Assembly: GCA_001801495.1 (NCBI GenBank)
Contig: MGXW01000011.1
Span: forward strand, 1 to 32,534
Length of the DNA: 32,534 bases
Reading direction: 5' to 3'
DNA from: Gammaproteobacteria bacterium RIFCSPHIGHO2_12_FULL_37_34
GTDB lineage: Bacteria; Pseudomonadota; Gammaproteobacteria; DSM-16500
The notes below the pieces were generated by a model that was not told the origin of the DNA, ran no database searches, and saw only the letters and a list, made by a program, of their open reading frames with translations. The position numbers and the translations under genes are program-made. Shown piece by piece: positions 1 through 7,264 of the stretch; position 1 is the first letter of the stretch, and each line of letters begins with the position of its first letter.

Positions 1-467
1 AGGGGTAAAGTCAATTTGTTTCCTGTGATGGGTTGAATCATAAAAAACAAACGTTGTTGGTTTGGAATGTAAACAGGATTATTTAATAAAACGAGTGCAG
101 TTTGTTGACGGTTCGTTATTTTATCGATATAAAGAATGGCAGCATTAGGGGGATTTGTGATGAAATCATGTGGTGGTGGTTTGATCCAGCGTTTTAAAAA
201 AAAACGTGTAGTCATGTAATCGGTTATGCGTCTTGGGCGATTAGTAAAATACAACACGGAAGTATCGACTCCTTGTAATTCAAGTTGATATATTAATTTA
301 TTGTTATCTATCGCTTTTACCGAAGCACTTTCTGCTCTTATTATAAATTGTAAAAATTTAGTAATGACTTTAGGTTTGTTGTCATCTGTTGAGGCATAAT
401 TACTTGTATCACAAAATAATATTATGATGCTTAGTGTAATGAGAATAAACTTTTTTACTGGTATCAT
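1..467 (-). CDS. Exported protein of unknown function, partial (3' end outside window)
   Basis: An open frame starts with ATG at 467 and runs uninterrupted for 155 codons off the left edge, so the C-terminus is missing. The N-terminus MIPVKKFILITLSIIILFC is a lysine-containing head plus a hydrophobic segment, as in a signal peptide or membrane anchor. The body contains a pattern (YQLELQGVD..VLYFTNRPRR, then F..W......F....PNAA) that I associate from memory with a family of small secreted proteins of unknown function; that assignment needs a profile search. It begins only 2 bases after the stop of the gene at 470-1507, so the two are almost certainly co-transcribed and may act together in the envelope. 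No catalytic motif is visible. Confidence 0.7.
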   Translation of the reverse strand, partial: MIPVKKFILITLSIIILFCDTSNYASTDDNKPKVITKFLQFIIRAESASVKAIDNNKLIYQLELQGVDTSVLYFTNRPRRITDYMTTRFFLKRWIKPPPHDFITNPPNAAILYIDKITNRQQTALVLLNNPVYIPNQQRLFFMIQPITGNKLTLP

Positions 468-469
468 TC

Positions 470-1507
470 TTAATATCCCTCATCTTTAGGCAACAGGCCA
501 ATTTTTGGCAAATTTACTTTTCCATTATTCACAATAGTTGCTGCAATGCGTTTTACATTATCACGTGCTAGAGGTATATCAGGTGTCAACATGGCTTGAT
601 AAATACCCATCGCTTTTTTAGCGCGCTTGGTGGTAAAAGTTGCATGAGCAAGATCGCTACTTGCAAGAATTTCTCCTAACGTTGTTTCGGCCTGATCAAG
701 GGAGGTGGCCATGGGCATAATAAAAATATGTGATTTAATATTGTCTGGTTTCATTAAGCTCGCAATAGTAATAGCGGCTGTATTTGTTTCTGTTGTAAGT
801 TCAGCAGTTGTTCTACCTTTTGTTCCCATCATGATGATGTATAAATGATCCCATTGCTCTTGGCCTAATTCTTGTTTCCACTGTTGTAATTGATGAATAG
901 TGGCAACAGTATTTAAAACATTAGCAAGATACATAGAGGCAAGCATGGTATGCATGTAATGCGTAGAGAATTCTTGATAATCTTGTTGTGTAAAAGAATT
1001 TTTTTCTAATAGGCGCACCATAAAACGACCAATCATTTTTAAAGAGTCATCCATAAATTTTTTTAAATGTTCACTCTCACCTGGCCAGGATGAATTTTCC
1101 CAATTAATATTATTTATGTTCAAACGTGCTATTTTAATTTTGGTTTCTAATTCAATCAGTTTTTGTTTCCAACTTGTATCAGTTGGATTTTGCCAAGAGG
1201 GATAAGCAATAGCATATAATGTGGGACCAATATGCGATATGGCTTTTAATTCATTGAAGGGAGCTATTAACCCGGTAAATGTTTTAACGCTACCATTTTT
1301 TAAATAAAGTTGATATTTAAATCCGTCCACGACTAATAATGGACGAGTATGATGACCGATAAAATGCGCTAACCCACCATATTGTTGAATAAAATAAGTA
1401 TCAAGATCAATAAAGGCTTGAGCGGCATCATTATTTGATTGAGCAAAAACAGATACAGAAAAAGTTACGATAGCTATAAAAATAAGAAAATTTTTCACTC
1501 TATACAT
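470..1507 (-). CDS. Secreted protein of unknown function, 345 aa
   Basis: I do not recognise the family. Residues 1-22 form a classical signal peptide (charged MYRVK, hydrophobic core, VFA-Q cleavage near 22/23), so the mature protein is probably periplasmic or exported. The rest is soluble and mainly helical in character. A segment near residues 225-245 is rich in Thr (GRTTAELTTETNTAA). There are no cysteines or transmembrane segments in the mature part. It is the first gene of a two-gene unit with the partial exported protein at 1-467 (2-base gap). Its start lies 9 bases after the folE stop, so read-through from the HIT-folE unit is possible. ATG at 1507 is the only start that gives a complete signal peptide. 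Confidence 0.75.
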   Translation of the reverse strand: MYRVKNFLIFIAIVTFSVSVFAQSNNDAAQAFIDLDTYFIQQYGGLAHFIGHHTRPLLVVDGFKYQLYLKNGSVKTFTGLIAPFNELKAISHIGPTLYAIAYPSWQNPTDTSWKQKLIELETKIKIARLNINNINWENSSWPGESEHLKKFMDDSLKMIGRFMVRLLEKNSFTQQDYQEFSTHYMHTMLASMYLANVLNTVATIHQLQQWKQELGQEQWDHLYIIMMGTKGRTTAELTTETNTAAITIASLMKPDNIKSHIFIMPMATSLDQAETTLGEILASSDLAHATFTTKRAKKAMGIYQAMLTPDIPLARDNVKRIAATIVNNGKVNLPKIGLLPKDEGY

Positions 1508-1516
1508 AGTGGATTC

Positions 1517-2074
1517 CTATAACAATCTCTCATTGTTTCGCACCAAGCTTAAAAACTCAGCGCGAGAACGAGGGTCTTCTCGCAGTAAACCCAGCATGAC
1601 AGAGGTGCTCATAATGGAATTTTGTTTTTCAACACCGCGCATCATCATACATAAATGTTGTGCCTCAATGATAATTCCAACCCCCTTTGCTTGAGTCACT
1701 TGCTGTATGGTTTGTGCAATTTCCTTTGTTAAATTTTCTTGAACTTGTAAACGTCGCGCATAAATATCGACAATCCTGGCAATTTTGGATAATCCAATAA
1801 TTTTTCCATTCGGAACGTAGGCCACATGACACTTACCAATGAAAGGGAGTAAATGATGTTCGCATAACGAATAAAGTTCAATATTTTTAACGAGTACCAT
1901 TTCATCATTATCCGATTGGAATAAAGCGCCATTGACAGTTTTATCAATGGATTGATGATAACCTTGCGTTAAAAATTCCCAGGCTTTAGCAGCGCGTTTG
2001 GGTGTATTTTTTAATCCTTCGCGTTCGGGATTTTCGCCGAGTGACTGGATAATTTGTTTAAAATAAGTTTCCAT
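1517..2074 (-). CDS. folE: GTP cyclohydrolase I
   Basis: Converts GTP to 7,8-dihydroneopterin triphosphate, the entry step to folate and other pterins, in the cytoplasm. The family's core is intact: SLCEHHLLPFIGKCHVAYVP (residues 69-88) with zinc ligands Cys71 and His74, the GLSKIAR stretch at 94-100, RLQVQE at 108-113, and the third zinc ligand Cys142 in HLCMMMRG. The length of 185 residues matches the short bacterial type. It starts 7 bases after the HIT gene stop, and its ribosome-binding purines (CCAGGA) overlap the end of that gene, so translation is probably coupled. A PTPS-family enzyme (25581-26105) and a pteridine reductase (28881-29639) elsewhere in the window could act downstream. 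Confidence 0.95.
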   Translation of the reverse strand: METYFKQIIQSLGENPEREGLKNTPKRAAKAWEFLTQGYHQSIDKTVNGALFQSDNDEMVLVKNIELYSLCEHHLLPFIGKCHVAYVPNGKIIGLSKIARIVDIYARRLQVQENLTKEIAQTIQQVTQAKGVGIIIEAQHLCMMMRGVEKQNSIMSTSVMLGLLREDPRSRAEFLSLVRNNERLL

Positions 2075-2081
2075 TGCTATC

Positions 2082-2426
2082 TTATCCTGGAGGCCATGTT
2101 AAACGCCTTCCGCCTAATAAATGTAAGTGAACATGAAATACACTTTGTCCGGCTAAAGCATTGCAATTGAATACAAGGCGGTAGCCATCACTCGCAATGT
2201 TCAGTTGTTTTGCTAACATCACACCGGTTTGTATGATTTGACCAATTAAATCATTGTCTTCATCATGTAAATCATTCAAGGTAGAGATATGTTTCTGTGG
2301 AATAATGATTTTATGTTGTGGTGCTTGTGGATGAATGTCATCAAAAGCTACGATTTCATCATCTCGATAAATAATGGTAGCTGGGATTTCACCATTTGCT
2401 ATTTTGCAAAATAAACAATCTTTCAT
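2082..2426 (-). CDS. HIT-family nucleotide hydrolase/phosphoramidase (HinT-like)
   Basis: A small purine-nucleotide phosphoramidase of the histidine triad superfamily. The catalytic triad motif is FHVHLHLLGG with His98, His100 and His102. Cys4 and Cys7 form the CLFC pair often seen at the N-terminus of HinT proteins, and H38 lies in the QAPQHKIIIP segment. The length (114 residues) is usual for bacterial HinT. It is the first gene of a minus-strand unit with folE, has a good AAGGAA ribosome-binding site, and is divergent from ppa. The cellular substrate of HinT proteins is poorly defined. Confidence 0.93.
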   Translation of the reverse strand: MKDCLFCKIANGEIPATIIYRDDEIVAFDDIHPQAPQHKIIIPQKHISTLNDLHDEDNDLIGQIIQTGVMLAKQLNIASDGYRLVFNCNALAGQSVFHVHLHLLGGRRLTWPPG

Positions 2427-2465
2427 CGTGATTCCTTGCGAATTAAAGAGAATTTGTAACGCTAT

Positions 2466-2494
2466 AGTGTAAGAGATTGTCTAATGACTTGCAA
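2466..2494 (-). promoter_or_regulatory. Candidate sigma70 promoter for HIT-folE
   Basis: On the minus strand TTGCAA (2494-2489) and TACACT (2471-2466) are separated by 17 bases; each matches its consensus at four of six positions. The spacing suits transcription starting near 2459, some 30 bases before the HIT start codon. Confidence 0.4.
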
Positions 2495-2592
2495 AATTGT
2501 TAATGGAAAGTACACTAACAGCATTCAAAACGATTTGAAATTATGCAACCGATTGATTTTTAAAATATTTTATTAAAAGGATCGATAATCCT

Positions 2593-3138
2593 ATGAAATT
2601 AGAGCATTTGCCAGCAGGCCAAAACATTCCTGATGATATTAATGTGATCATTGAAATACCATCTAATAGCAAACCTATTAAATATGAAGTTGATAAAGAA
2701 AGTGGTATGGTCATGGTCGATCGTTTTTTGGCTACTTCTATGTTTTATCCTTGTGAATATGGTTTTATTCCACACACACTCTCTGAAGATGGTGATCCTT
2801 TAGATGTGCTGGTTATTTCTCCCTATTCTTTGACGCCAGGAATAGTCATTCGATGTCGCCCTGTTGGTATGTTACGTATGACGGATGAATCAGGTAAAGA
2901 CGCTAAAATTTTGGCTGTGCCTGTTACTAAGTTAACCACGCGGTATCAGCATGTTCAGCAGGCTGAAGATTTAGGAAAAGAATTATTGGCTGCTATTGAA
3001 CATTTTTTCCAACATTATAAAGATTTAGAAGCTAGTAAATGGGCTAAAATCGATTGTTGGGAGCACATGGATGTAGCAAAAAAAGAAATATTAACAAGTG
3101 TGAAGCGGTATCAAGAAAGCGTGATAGAAGCACGATAA
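2593..3138 (+). CDS. ppa: Inorganic pyrophosphatase (soluble, family I)
   Basis: Hydrolyses pyrophosphate to two phosphates, pulling biosynthetic reactions forward. The family I signature is complete: EDGDPLDVLV, with metal-binding Asp66, Asp68 and Asp71, preceded by the active-site stretch YPCEYGFIP (52-60). The length of 181 residues is close to the E. coli hexameric enzyme. The start is supported by an AAAAGGA site 10 bases upstream. The gene stands alone, divergent from HIT-folE, and is followed 20 bases after its stop by a strong hairpin terminator. Confidence 0.96.
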   Translation: MKLEHLPAGQNIPDDINVIIEIPSNSKPIKYEVDKESGMVMVDRFLATSMFYPCEYGFIPHTLSEDGDPLDVLVISPYSLTPGIVIRCRPVGMLRMTDESGKDAKILAVPVTKLTTRYQHVQQAEDLGKELLAAIEHFFQHYKDLEASKWAKIDCWEHMDVAKKEILTSVKRYQESVIEAR

Positions 3139-3154
3139 AGGTTTTATTTGTTAA

Positions 3155-3296
3155 TAACAAAAGGGGCAGCTTATTCCTTAAGCCGCCCCTTTTTGCCTAC
3201 CAGGCTTCCTGGCCTAATCTGCCATTATCCTTGGCAGCGTCATCCTTGATATTGCTGCATCTGTCCTTGACGCCTGTCCTGTCATTCGTCCATGAA
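3155..3296 (-). ncRNA. Candidate CsrA/RsmA-sequestering small RNA (RsmY/RsmZ/CsrB-like)
   Basis: Read on the minus strand, this stretch carries seven GGA triplets in 117 bases (plus-strand TCC at 3289, 3277, 3264, 3243, 3228, 3207 and 3175). Six of the seven are AGGA. Several lie in small hairpin loops: GCGTC-AAGGACA-GATGC (3273-3257, one G-U pair), TGCCA-AGGATAA-TGGCA (3236-3220), TCA-AGGA-TGA inside a GCAGC/GCTGC stem (3258-3234), and GGC-CAGGAA-GCC (3214-3203). The last lies in the loop of the intrinsic terminator at 3194-3159. Repeated loop-presented AGGA/ANGGA plus a terminator is the hallmark of RNAs that titrate CsrA/RsmA. The 5' end is approximate: TTGAGC and TTAATC (17-base gap) or TAAGAT near 3300 are possible promoter elements. 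The 87-residue frame crossing this region on the plus strand looks spurious. Confidence 0.8.
3159..3194. terminator. Bidirectional intrinsic terminator (ppa and ncRNA)
   Basis: AAAAGGGGC (3159-3167) pairs with GCCCCTTTT (3185-3193), and an inner GCTTA/TAAGC pair follows a single A/C mismatch; the loop is TTCCT. On the plus strand five T follow the stem, which suits ppa. On the minus strand the stem is followed by TTTTGTTATT, which suits the RNA gene at 3155-3296. The minus-strand loop carries AAGGAAT. Confidence 0.85.
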
Positions 3297-3429
3297 TATC
3301 TTAGATTAACAAATTGATTTGAATAAGCTCAATGTTTTAGGGTTAGGGAAAACCAGAATGATTATCTATGAAACAGGATGAAATGACTTGAATTCAAAGG
3401 GTTAAATTCTTAATGTTAGGCTAACACGG

Positions 3430-3498
3430 CTATTATCTTATATAAATTTAGTCTAATGTCTTACATTAATTATAGCTAATATCTTAGTTTAGACAATC
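3430..3498. repeat. Three 23-bp-spaced copies of CTAATRTCTTA in a gene-free gap
   Basis: CTATTATCTTA (3430-3440), CTAATGTCTTA (3453-3463) and CTAATATCTTA (3476-3486) start exactly 23 bp apart, and the bases between them are partly conserved, so the array reads as about three imperfect 23-bp units. The minus-strand form of the middle copy contains TGTAAG, equal to one half of the GacA upstream activating sequence known from Pseudomonas. The array lies about 135-200 bp upstream of the proposed start of the Rsm-like RNA. A TGTTAG-G-CTAACA dyad sits next to it at 3414-3426. I see nothing else in the gap 3297-3514. Confidence 0.5.
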
Positions 3499-3514
3499 AA
3501 GTTCATTACTATTT

Positions 3515-3838
3515 CTAAGTTCTAAGCTTAAATAGATACTTTAATCTACTTCCTAAATAAATTCCAAGTGAACAGGCGCCAAAAATAATAGTAGCAATAT
3601 AAATAGGTAATAATCCAAGAATCAATAAGTGCTGCATCATTGTTAAATGATGGGCTTGATGAATGATCGCTGAAATGGAGCAATGAAATATATTATCGCG
3701 AATGAGAAACGCATAGGCGAGAAAGGCAAGCATAATCAACAGGATTGTTACGCTCATGCTTCGCAATAAAAATTTCTTAATCATAAACATAGCCCTAAAT
3801 TTTCTCAATTCGTTATAAGCTCTAAACCATACTTGCAT
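3515..3838 (-). CDS. Small membrane protein of unknown function
   Basis: The frame encodes 107 residues with two strongly hydrophobic segments (about residues 27-48 and 70-96) flanked by basic residues, as in a two-helix inner-membrane protein. ATG at 3838 gives the longest form. The ATG codons for MFMIKK further in, near 3787, would remove a basic head and keep both helices, so the start is uncertain. I do not recognise the family. It lies alone between the repeat array and psd; the latter is transcribed in the same direction and its stop is about 40 bases before the end of this gap. Confidence 0.5.
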   Translation of the reverse strand: MQVWFRAYNELRKFRAMFMIKKFLLRSMSVTILLIMLAFLAYAFLIRDNIFHCSISAIIHQAHHLTMMQHLLILGLLPIYIATIIFGACSLGIYLGSRLKYLFKLRT

Positions 3839-3857
3839 GCTGATTATTTTAAAGAAA

Positions 3858-3871
3858 TTCTCTTAAGAGAA
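3858..3871 (-). terminator. Weak candidate terminator after psd
   Basis: TTCTCTTAAGAGAA is a 14-bp palindrome that can form a five-pair stem with a TTAA loop, followed on the minus strand by TTTCTTT. It lies just beyond the psd stop. The stem is AT-rich and short, so function is doubtful. Confidence 0.25.
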
Positions 3872-3879
3872 ACTTAATG

Positions 3880-4731
3880 TTAAGTATTGTTAAGGATTCC
3901 AACACATTGGCCAAGTTGAACGTTTGTTTTTGCAATAAGCGAGGGTTCCCACCTTATCTTATTTTGTTCATATAATAAAATAACGGTTGATCCAATTTTG
4001 AAATAACCCAGTTCTGCTCCCTTCGATAAAGTAATAGGATTGGAAGACAGCGTGACAATTTTGTTTCCTCGAAAAGGGTGATTGAGCCAAACGGTTTGTA
4101 TATTTCCAACAATCATTGCACCAATTAAAATAACAGCCATTTTTCCTACGTGGGTATTAAAAATAGTAATGAGACGTTCATTACGAGTGAAGAGTTGAGG
4201 AATGGACTCACTCATGATGGGGTTCACGGAAAATAGCTTACCTGGAACATAAATAGTTTGTTCCAATGTGCCATTTAATGGCATGTGAACACGATGATAA
4301 TGATGAGGGGCAAGATAAAATGTCGCATATAATCCATTATGAAAGTTATCCGCTAATAGTTGGTTGCCGCCTAATAAATTTTCGAGATTATAATAATAAT
4401 TTTTGGCTTGTAGCAGTTGATTATTAAAAATGGTACCAAGTTGAGTGATTATTCCATCAACAGGAGAGGCAATCTCATGTTCTTCTTGGCAAATGGGTCT
4501 CGCATTTGGTTTTAATTGACGAATAAAAAATTGATTAAACGAGGAATAAACGTCAGGCGTTTCAATGATTGCTTCTCCTAAGTTTATTTTATAGTGTTTG
4601 ATAAATCGTTTAATTAAAAAATTTTTTAACCAAAAACGTTGCGACTCAGCTAAGCGCCCCATTAGTTGAGTGAATAAATAATGAGGGGTGAGATATTGTA
4701 AAAGTATAAAAATAGATTTTGGCATTAGCAT
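3880..4731 (-). CDS. psd: Phosphatidylserine decarboxylase proenzyme
   Basis: Makes phosphatidylethanolamine from phosphatidylserine at the inner membrane. The proenzyme cleaves itself at a conserved GST; here it is IGST with Ser248 as the predicted pyruvoyl source (the usual form is LGST). The other family landmarks are ASPVDG (catalytic Asp) near residue 90, HYHRVHMP (His), and a C-terminal small chain of about 36 residues. The length of 283 is normal. ATG at 4731 lies four bases after the SCO stop; the in-frame ATG two codons later (MPKS) is an alternative. Position at the end of the SCO-ctaB-ctaA-SURF1 run suggests shared transcription rather than shared function. Confidence 0.93.
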   Translation of the reverse strand: MLMPKSIFILLQYLTPHYLFTQLMGRLAESQRFWLKNFLIKRFIKHYKINLGEAIIETPDVYSSFNQFFIRQLKPNARPICQEEHEIASPVDGIITQLGTIFNNQLLQAKNYYYNLENLLGGNQLLADNFHNGLYATFYLAPHHYHRVHMPLNGTLEQTIYVPGKLFSVNPIMSESIPQLFTRNERLITIFNTHVGKMAVILIGAMIVGNIQTVWLNHPFRGNKIVTLSSNPITLSKGAELGYFKIGSTVILLYEQNKIRWEPSLIAKTNVQLGQCVGILNNT

Positions 4732-4735
4732 ATGC

Positions 4736-5374
4736 TCATCCCAGTATTTCCATACTTTCCTTAAATGCTTGACTAAACTGTTTGGGATTCATTCCATATT
4801 TGAATAATCCCACCCATTTTCCTTGTGGGTTAATTAACAAGATAGATGAAGTATGCTGTATTTGATAGGAAGCATTCGAGCGATCCTGGATAGAAAAAAT
4901 CCCCAACTGACTTTGTAATTTGCGTATTTCCTGAATGTGACCAGTTGCAGCAATGAAATCAGGATGAAATGAACGAGTGTAATAGGACAATAAGGAGGGG
5001 GTATCTCGTTCTGGATCTAAGGAAACAAGCACAACTTGTAAATTGGGGTACATAGGATGAAGTTTAACATAAGCGCTTTTTAGCATATCTAAAGTAGCAG
5101 GGCAGACAGTTGAACAATGACTGAAGCCAAAAAATAATAATGTAAAATGGTGATAAAAATCTTGTTCCGTCAAGAGCTTATTTTGGAATCCTACTAATTT
5201 GAATGGTTTGATATCTCGTGCAACAGGAAAAATAATACCGGCATCGTTGGCTAAAGTAGTAGGGGTTGTTTGATGACGAAGATGATAAACGAATAATAAG
5301 GTTATCAATGCCGAACATAAAAAAATAACTAAAAAAATGATTTTTTGATTTGGAGTGGAGAAATTTATTTTCAT
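4736..5374 (-). CDS. SCO1/SenC-family copper chaperone for cytochrome oxidase
   Basis: A thioredoxin-fold protein that delivers copper to the CuA site of cytochrome c oxidase. The copper ligands are present: Cys87 and Cys91 in GFSHCSTVCP and His174 in QIQHTSSILL. Residues 10-31 form one transmembrane helix that anchors the domain on the periplasmic side. The 212-residue length is typical. It lies two bases after the ctaB stop and four before the psd start, within a run of heme-copper oxidase assembly genes. No oxidase structural genes are in the window. Confidence 0.92.
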   Translation of the reverse strand: MKINFSTPNQKIIFLVIFLCSALITLLFVYHLRHQTTPTTLANDAGIIFPVARDIKPFKLVGFQNKLLTEQDFYHHFTLLFFGFSHCSTVCPATLDMLKSAYVKLHPMYPNLQVVLVSLDPERDTPSLLSYYTRSFHPDFIAATGHIQEIRKLQSQLGIFSIQDRSNASYQIQHTSSILLINPQGKWVGLFKYGMNPKQFSQAFKESMEILG

Positions 5375-5376
5375 GG

Positions 5377-6249
5377 TTAAGTAATCGCCAAATGATGATC
5401 GAGTAAGAGGATTAAAAATAATCCTGTTAAATAAATCAGTGAATAATGAAATGTTTTTAATGCGATTTGCTTGTCATTGCTCGCAAATTGCAATTTTAAT
5501 GCATAAATAATTAAGCCAACATCTAATAATAACACGCCAATAAAATAGAGTTCGCCACTCATGCCAATGGCAAACGGTAGTAAGCTGCCTGCAACCGTTA
5601 GCAGACTATACAGGACAATATTAAATTTGGTAAAGGTGATGCCGTGAGTAATGGGTAACATAGGAACGGTGGTTTGCTTATATTCTTCATAGCGATGTAG
5701 GCAGAGTGCCCAAAAATGGGCGGGTGTCCAAGTGAAAATAATAAGTACCAGTAGCCAGCTTTCTGGATCGAGGCGTCCTGTTACTGCTGTCCAGCCAAGA
5801 AGTGGTGGCATTGCCCCAGCTAATCCCCCGATCACAATATTTTGTGAGGTGGCATGTTTTAAATAAAGCGAATAAATGCCCGCATAACCACCAGCTGCTA
5901 ACAGGGTTAATAGCGCAGTGAGTGAATTAACAAAAAAATAGAGAATGCACAAACCGAGTGTTCCTTGTGTGATGGCAAATATTGAAGCAGCCATTAATGA
6001 TATTTTTCTAGTCACCAACGGACGTTTTTTTGTGCGCTCCATCAAAGCATCGGTATGTCTATCAATAATGTGATTTAAAGTAGCTGCTGAGCCGGATACT
6101 AATGCAATGCCTATTGTGGCACTTATCCATATTGCCCAAGGAATAGAGTCTTTAGCTGCCAAATACATTCCTGTCCACGTAGTTAATAACATGAGCAAGA
6201 TGACCCGTGGTTTGCACAAATTAAAATAATTACGAAATTTGAAGATCAT
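5377..6249 (-). CDS. ctaB: Protoheme IX farnesyltransferase (heme O synthase)
   Basis: An inner-membrane UbiA-family prenyltransferase that adds a farnesyl group to heme B, giving heme O. The prenyl-diphosphate motif N..xD...D is present as NHIIDRHTD, followed by ERTKKRPL, and eight or nine hydrophobic helices follow. The frame extends upstream to a TTG at 6270, but the ATG at 6249 (MIFKFRNYFNLCKPRV) gives the usual N-terminus, with KPRV at the start of the first helix, so I place the start there (290 residues). It overlaps the end of ctaA by 20 bases, implying translational coupling with the next enzyme of the pathway. Confidence 0.93.
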   Translation of the reverse strand: MIFKFRNYFNLCKPRVILLMLLTTWTGMYLAAKDSIPWAIWISATIGIALVSGSAATLNHIIDRHTDALMERTKKRPLVTRKISLMAASIFAITQGTLGLCILYFFVNSLTALLTLLAAGGYAGIYSLYLKHATSQNIVIGGLAGAMPPLLGWTAVTGRLDPESWLLVLIIFTWTPAHFWALCLHRYEEYKQTTVPMLPITHGITFTKFNIVLYSLLTVAGSLLPFAIGMSGELYFIGVLLLDVGLIIYALKLQFASNDKQIALKTFHYSLIYLTGLFLILLLDHHLAIT

Positions 6250-7228
6250 AGGGATTATCTCGTGATCCAAGATGGGCTTTCACTAGAATAGTAATAATAG
6301 ATAGTAACAAAAAAATAGCGACTGCTTGATGAATGAATGCGATCCAGATTGGGCGCAGCCAAATAATATTCAAAATACCGAGCGTGATTTGTAAGGCAAT
6401 GAGAGCAAATAGAAAACCTGCTATGGAACGAAAAGACGAATGCGTAGCTAGAACGCATGCTAAGATGCTTAAATAAATTGCTGTTACAAGCGCAAAAAGA
6501 CGATGTAGCATATGAATGGTAATTAAATCAGTATTTAAATTATTCCACGCTAAGTTGGGAAGTAATTTACCGTTACAATAAGGAAAATCAATACAAGCCA
6601 ATCCTGCATCATGTGTGCTTACAAGACCGCCTAGTGTGATTTGTACGCCAACTATGACAAGTGCTATCCAAAGCCAAGGCAGAAGAGATTGACTAGAGTG
6701 AGAAGTGATAGCATAAGGAGATAGATACCTATCCAGATACATCCACCACAGTAAGCTCAGAATGGATAAGCCAATTAATAAATGAGATAACACAATCATC
6801 GGTTTAAGTTGTGCTGTGACAGTGAGCATACCTAGCATGATTTGAATTCCAAGAAAAGTAACGAGTAGAAGACTCATCACAATTGATTTTTTATCTTTAG
6901 CTTTTTTTGCAAATAAAATAGAGCATGATAGAACAAGAATAAGTAGGCCTTCTGTACCTGCTGCGTAACGATGAGCCATTTCTGTCCAGGCTTTTTTTAC
7001 ATTCACTGGCATCGCAGGGTAGCGAGTCAGAGCTTCTTGTAATTGTACGAGAGTATGCGGAGCAGTAATAAAGCCGTAACACTGTGGCCAGTCAGGGCAA
7101 GATAACCCCGCGTTAGTTAGTCGCGTATAAGCGCCCATGAGTATGACCACAAAGGCGAGGGCAAAGGTTAGGAGCACTAATTTAGTGTGGCGACGATATT
7201 TGGTTGAGATGAACCAATACTTAGACAC
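6230..7228 (-). CDS. ctaA: Heme A synthase (CtaA/COX15 family)
   Basis: Oxidises heme O to heme A in the inner membrane. The protein has eight hydrophobic helices in two related halves. Each half has a loop with a cysteine pair: GLSCPDWPQCYG (Cys44, Cys50) and GLACIDFPYCNG. Heme-binding histidines are seen in AHRYAAGTEG, LSHLLIG, MLHRLFAL and FIHQAVA. The start codon is GTG at 7228, supported by AAGGA about eight bases upstream; no in-frame ATG lies close by. It directly precedes ctaB in the same operon, matching the order of use heme B to O to A. Confidence 0.93.
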   Translation of the reverse strand: MSKYWFISTKYRRHTKLVLLTFALAFVVILMGAYTRLTNAGLSCPDWPQCYGFITAPHTLVQLQEALTRYPAMPVNVKKAWTEMAHRYAAGTEGLLILVLSCSILFAKKAKDKKSIVMSLLLVTFLGIQIMLGMLTVTAQLKPMIVLSHLLIGLSILSLLWWMYLDRYLSPYAITSHSSQSLLPWLWIALVIVGVQITLGGLVSTHDAGLACIDFPYCNGKLLPNLAWNNLNTDLITIHMLHRLFALVTAIYLSILACVLATHSSFRSIAGFLFALIALQITLGILNIIWLRPIWIAFIHQAVAIFLLLSIITILVKAHLGSRDNPYDLQIS

Positions 7229-7264
7229 AAATTTTTCCTTATAAAATACTCGGCCGCCCTTCGA

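Noticed and set aside
3054..3317. 87-residue plus-strand frame crossing the end of ppa
   Set aside because: It overlaps ppa in another frame, runs through the terminator and the Rsm-like RNA, and has no ribosome site or family resemblance.
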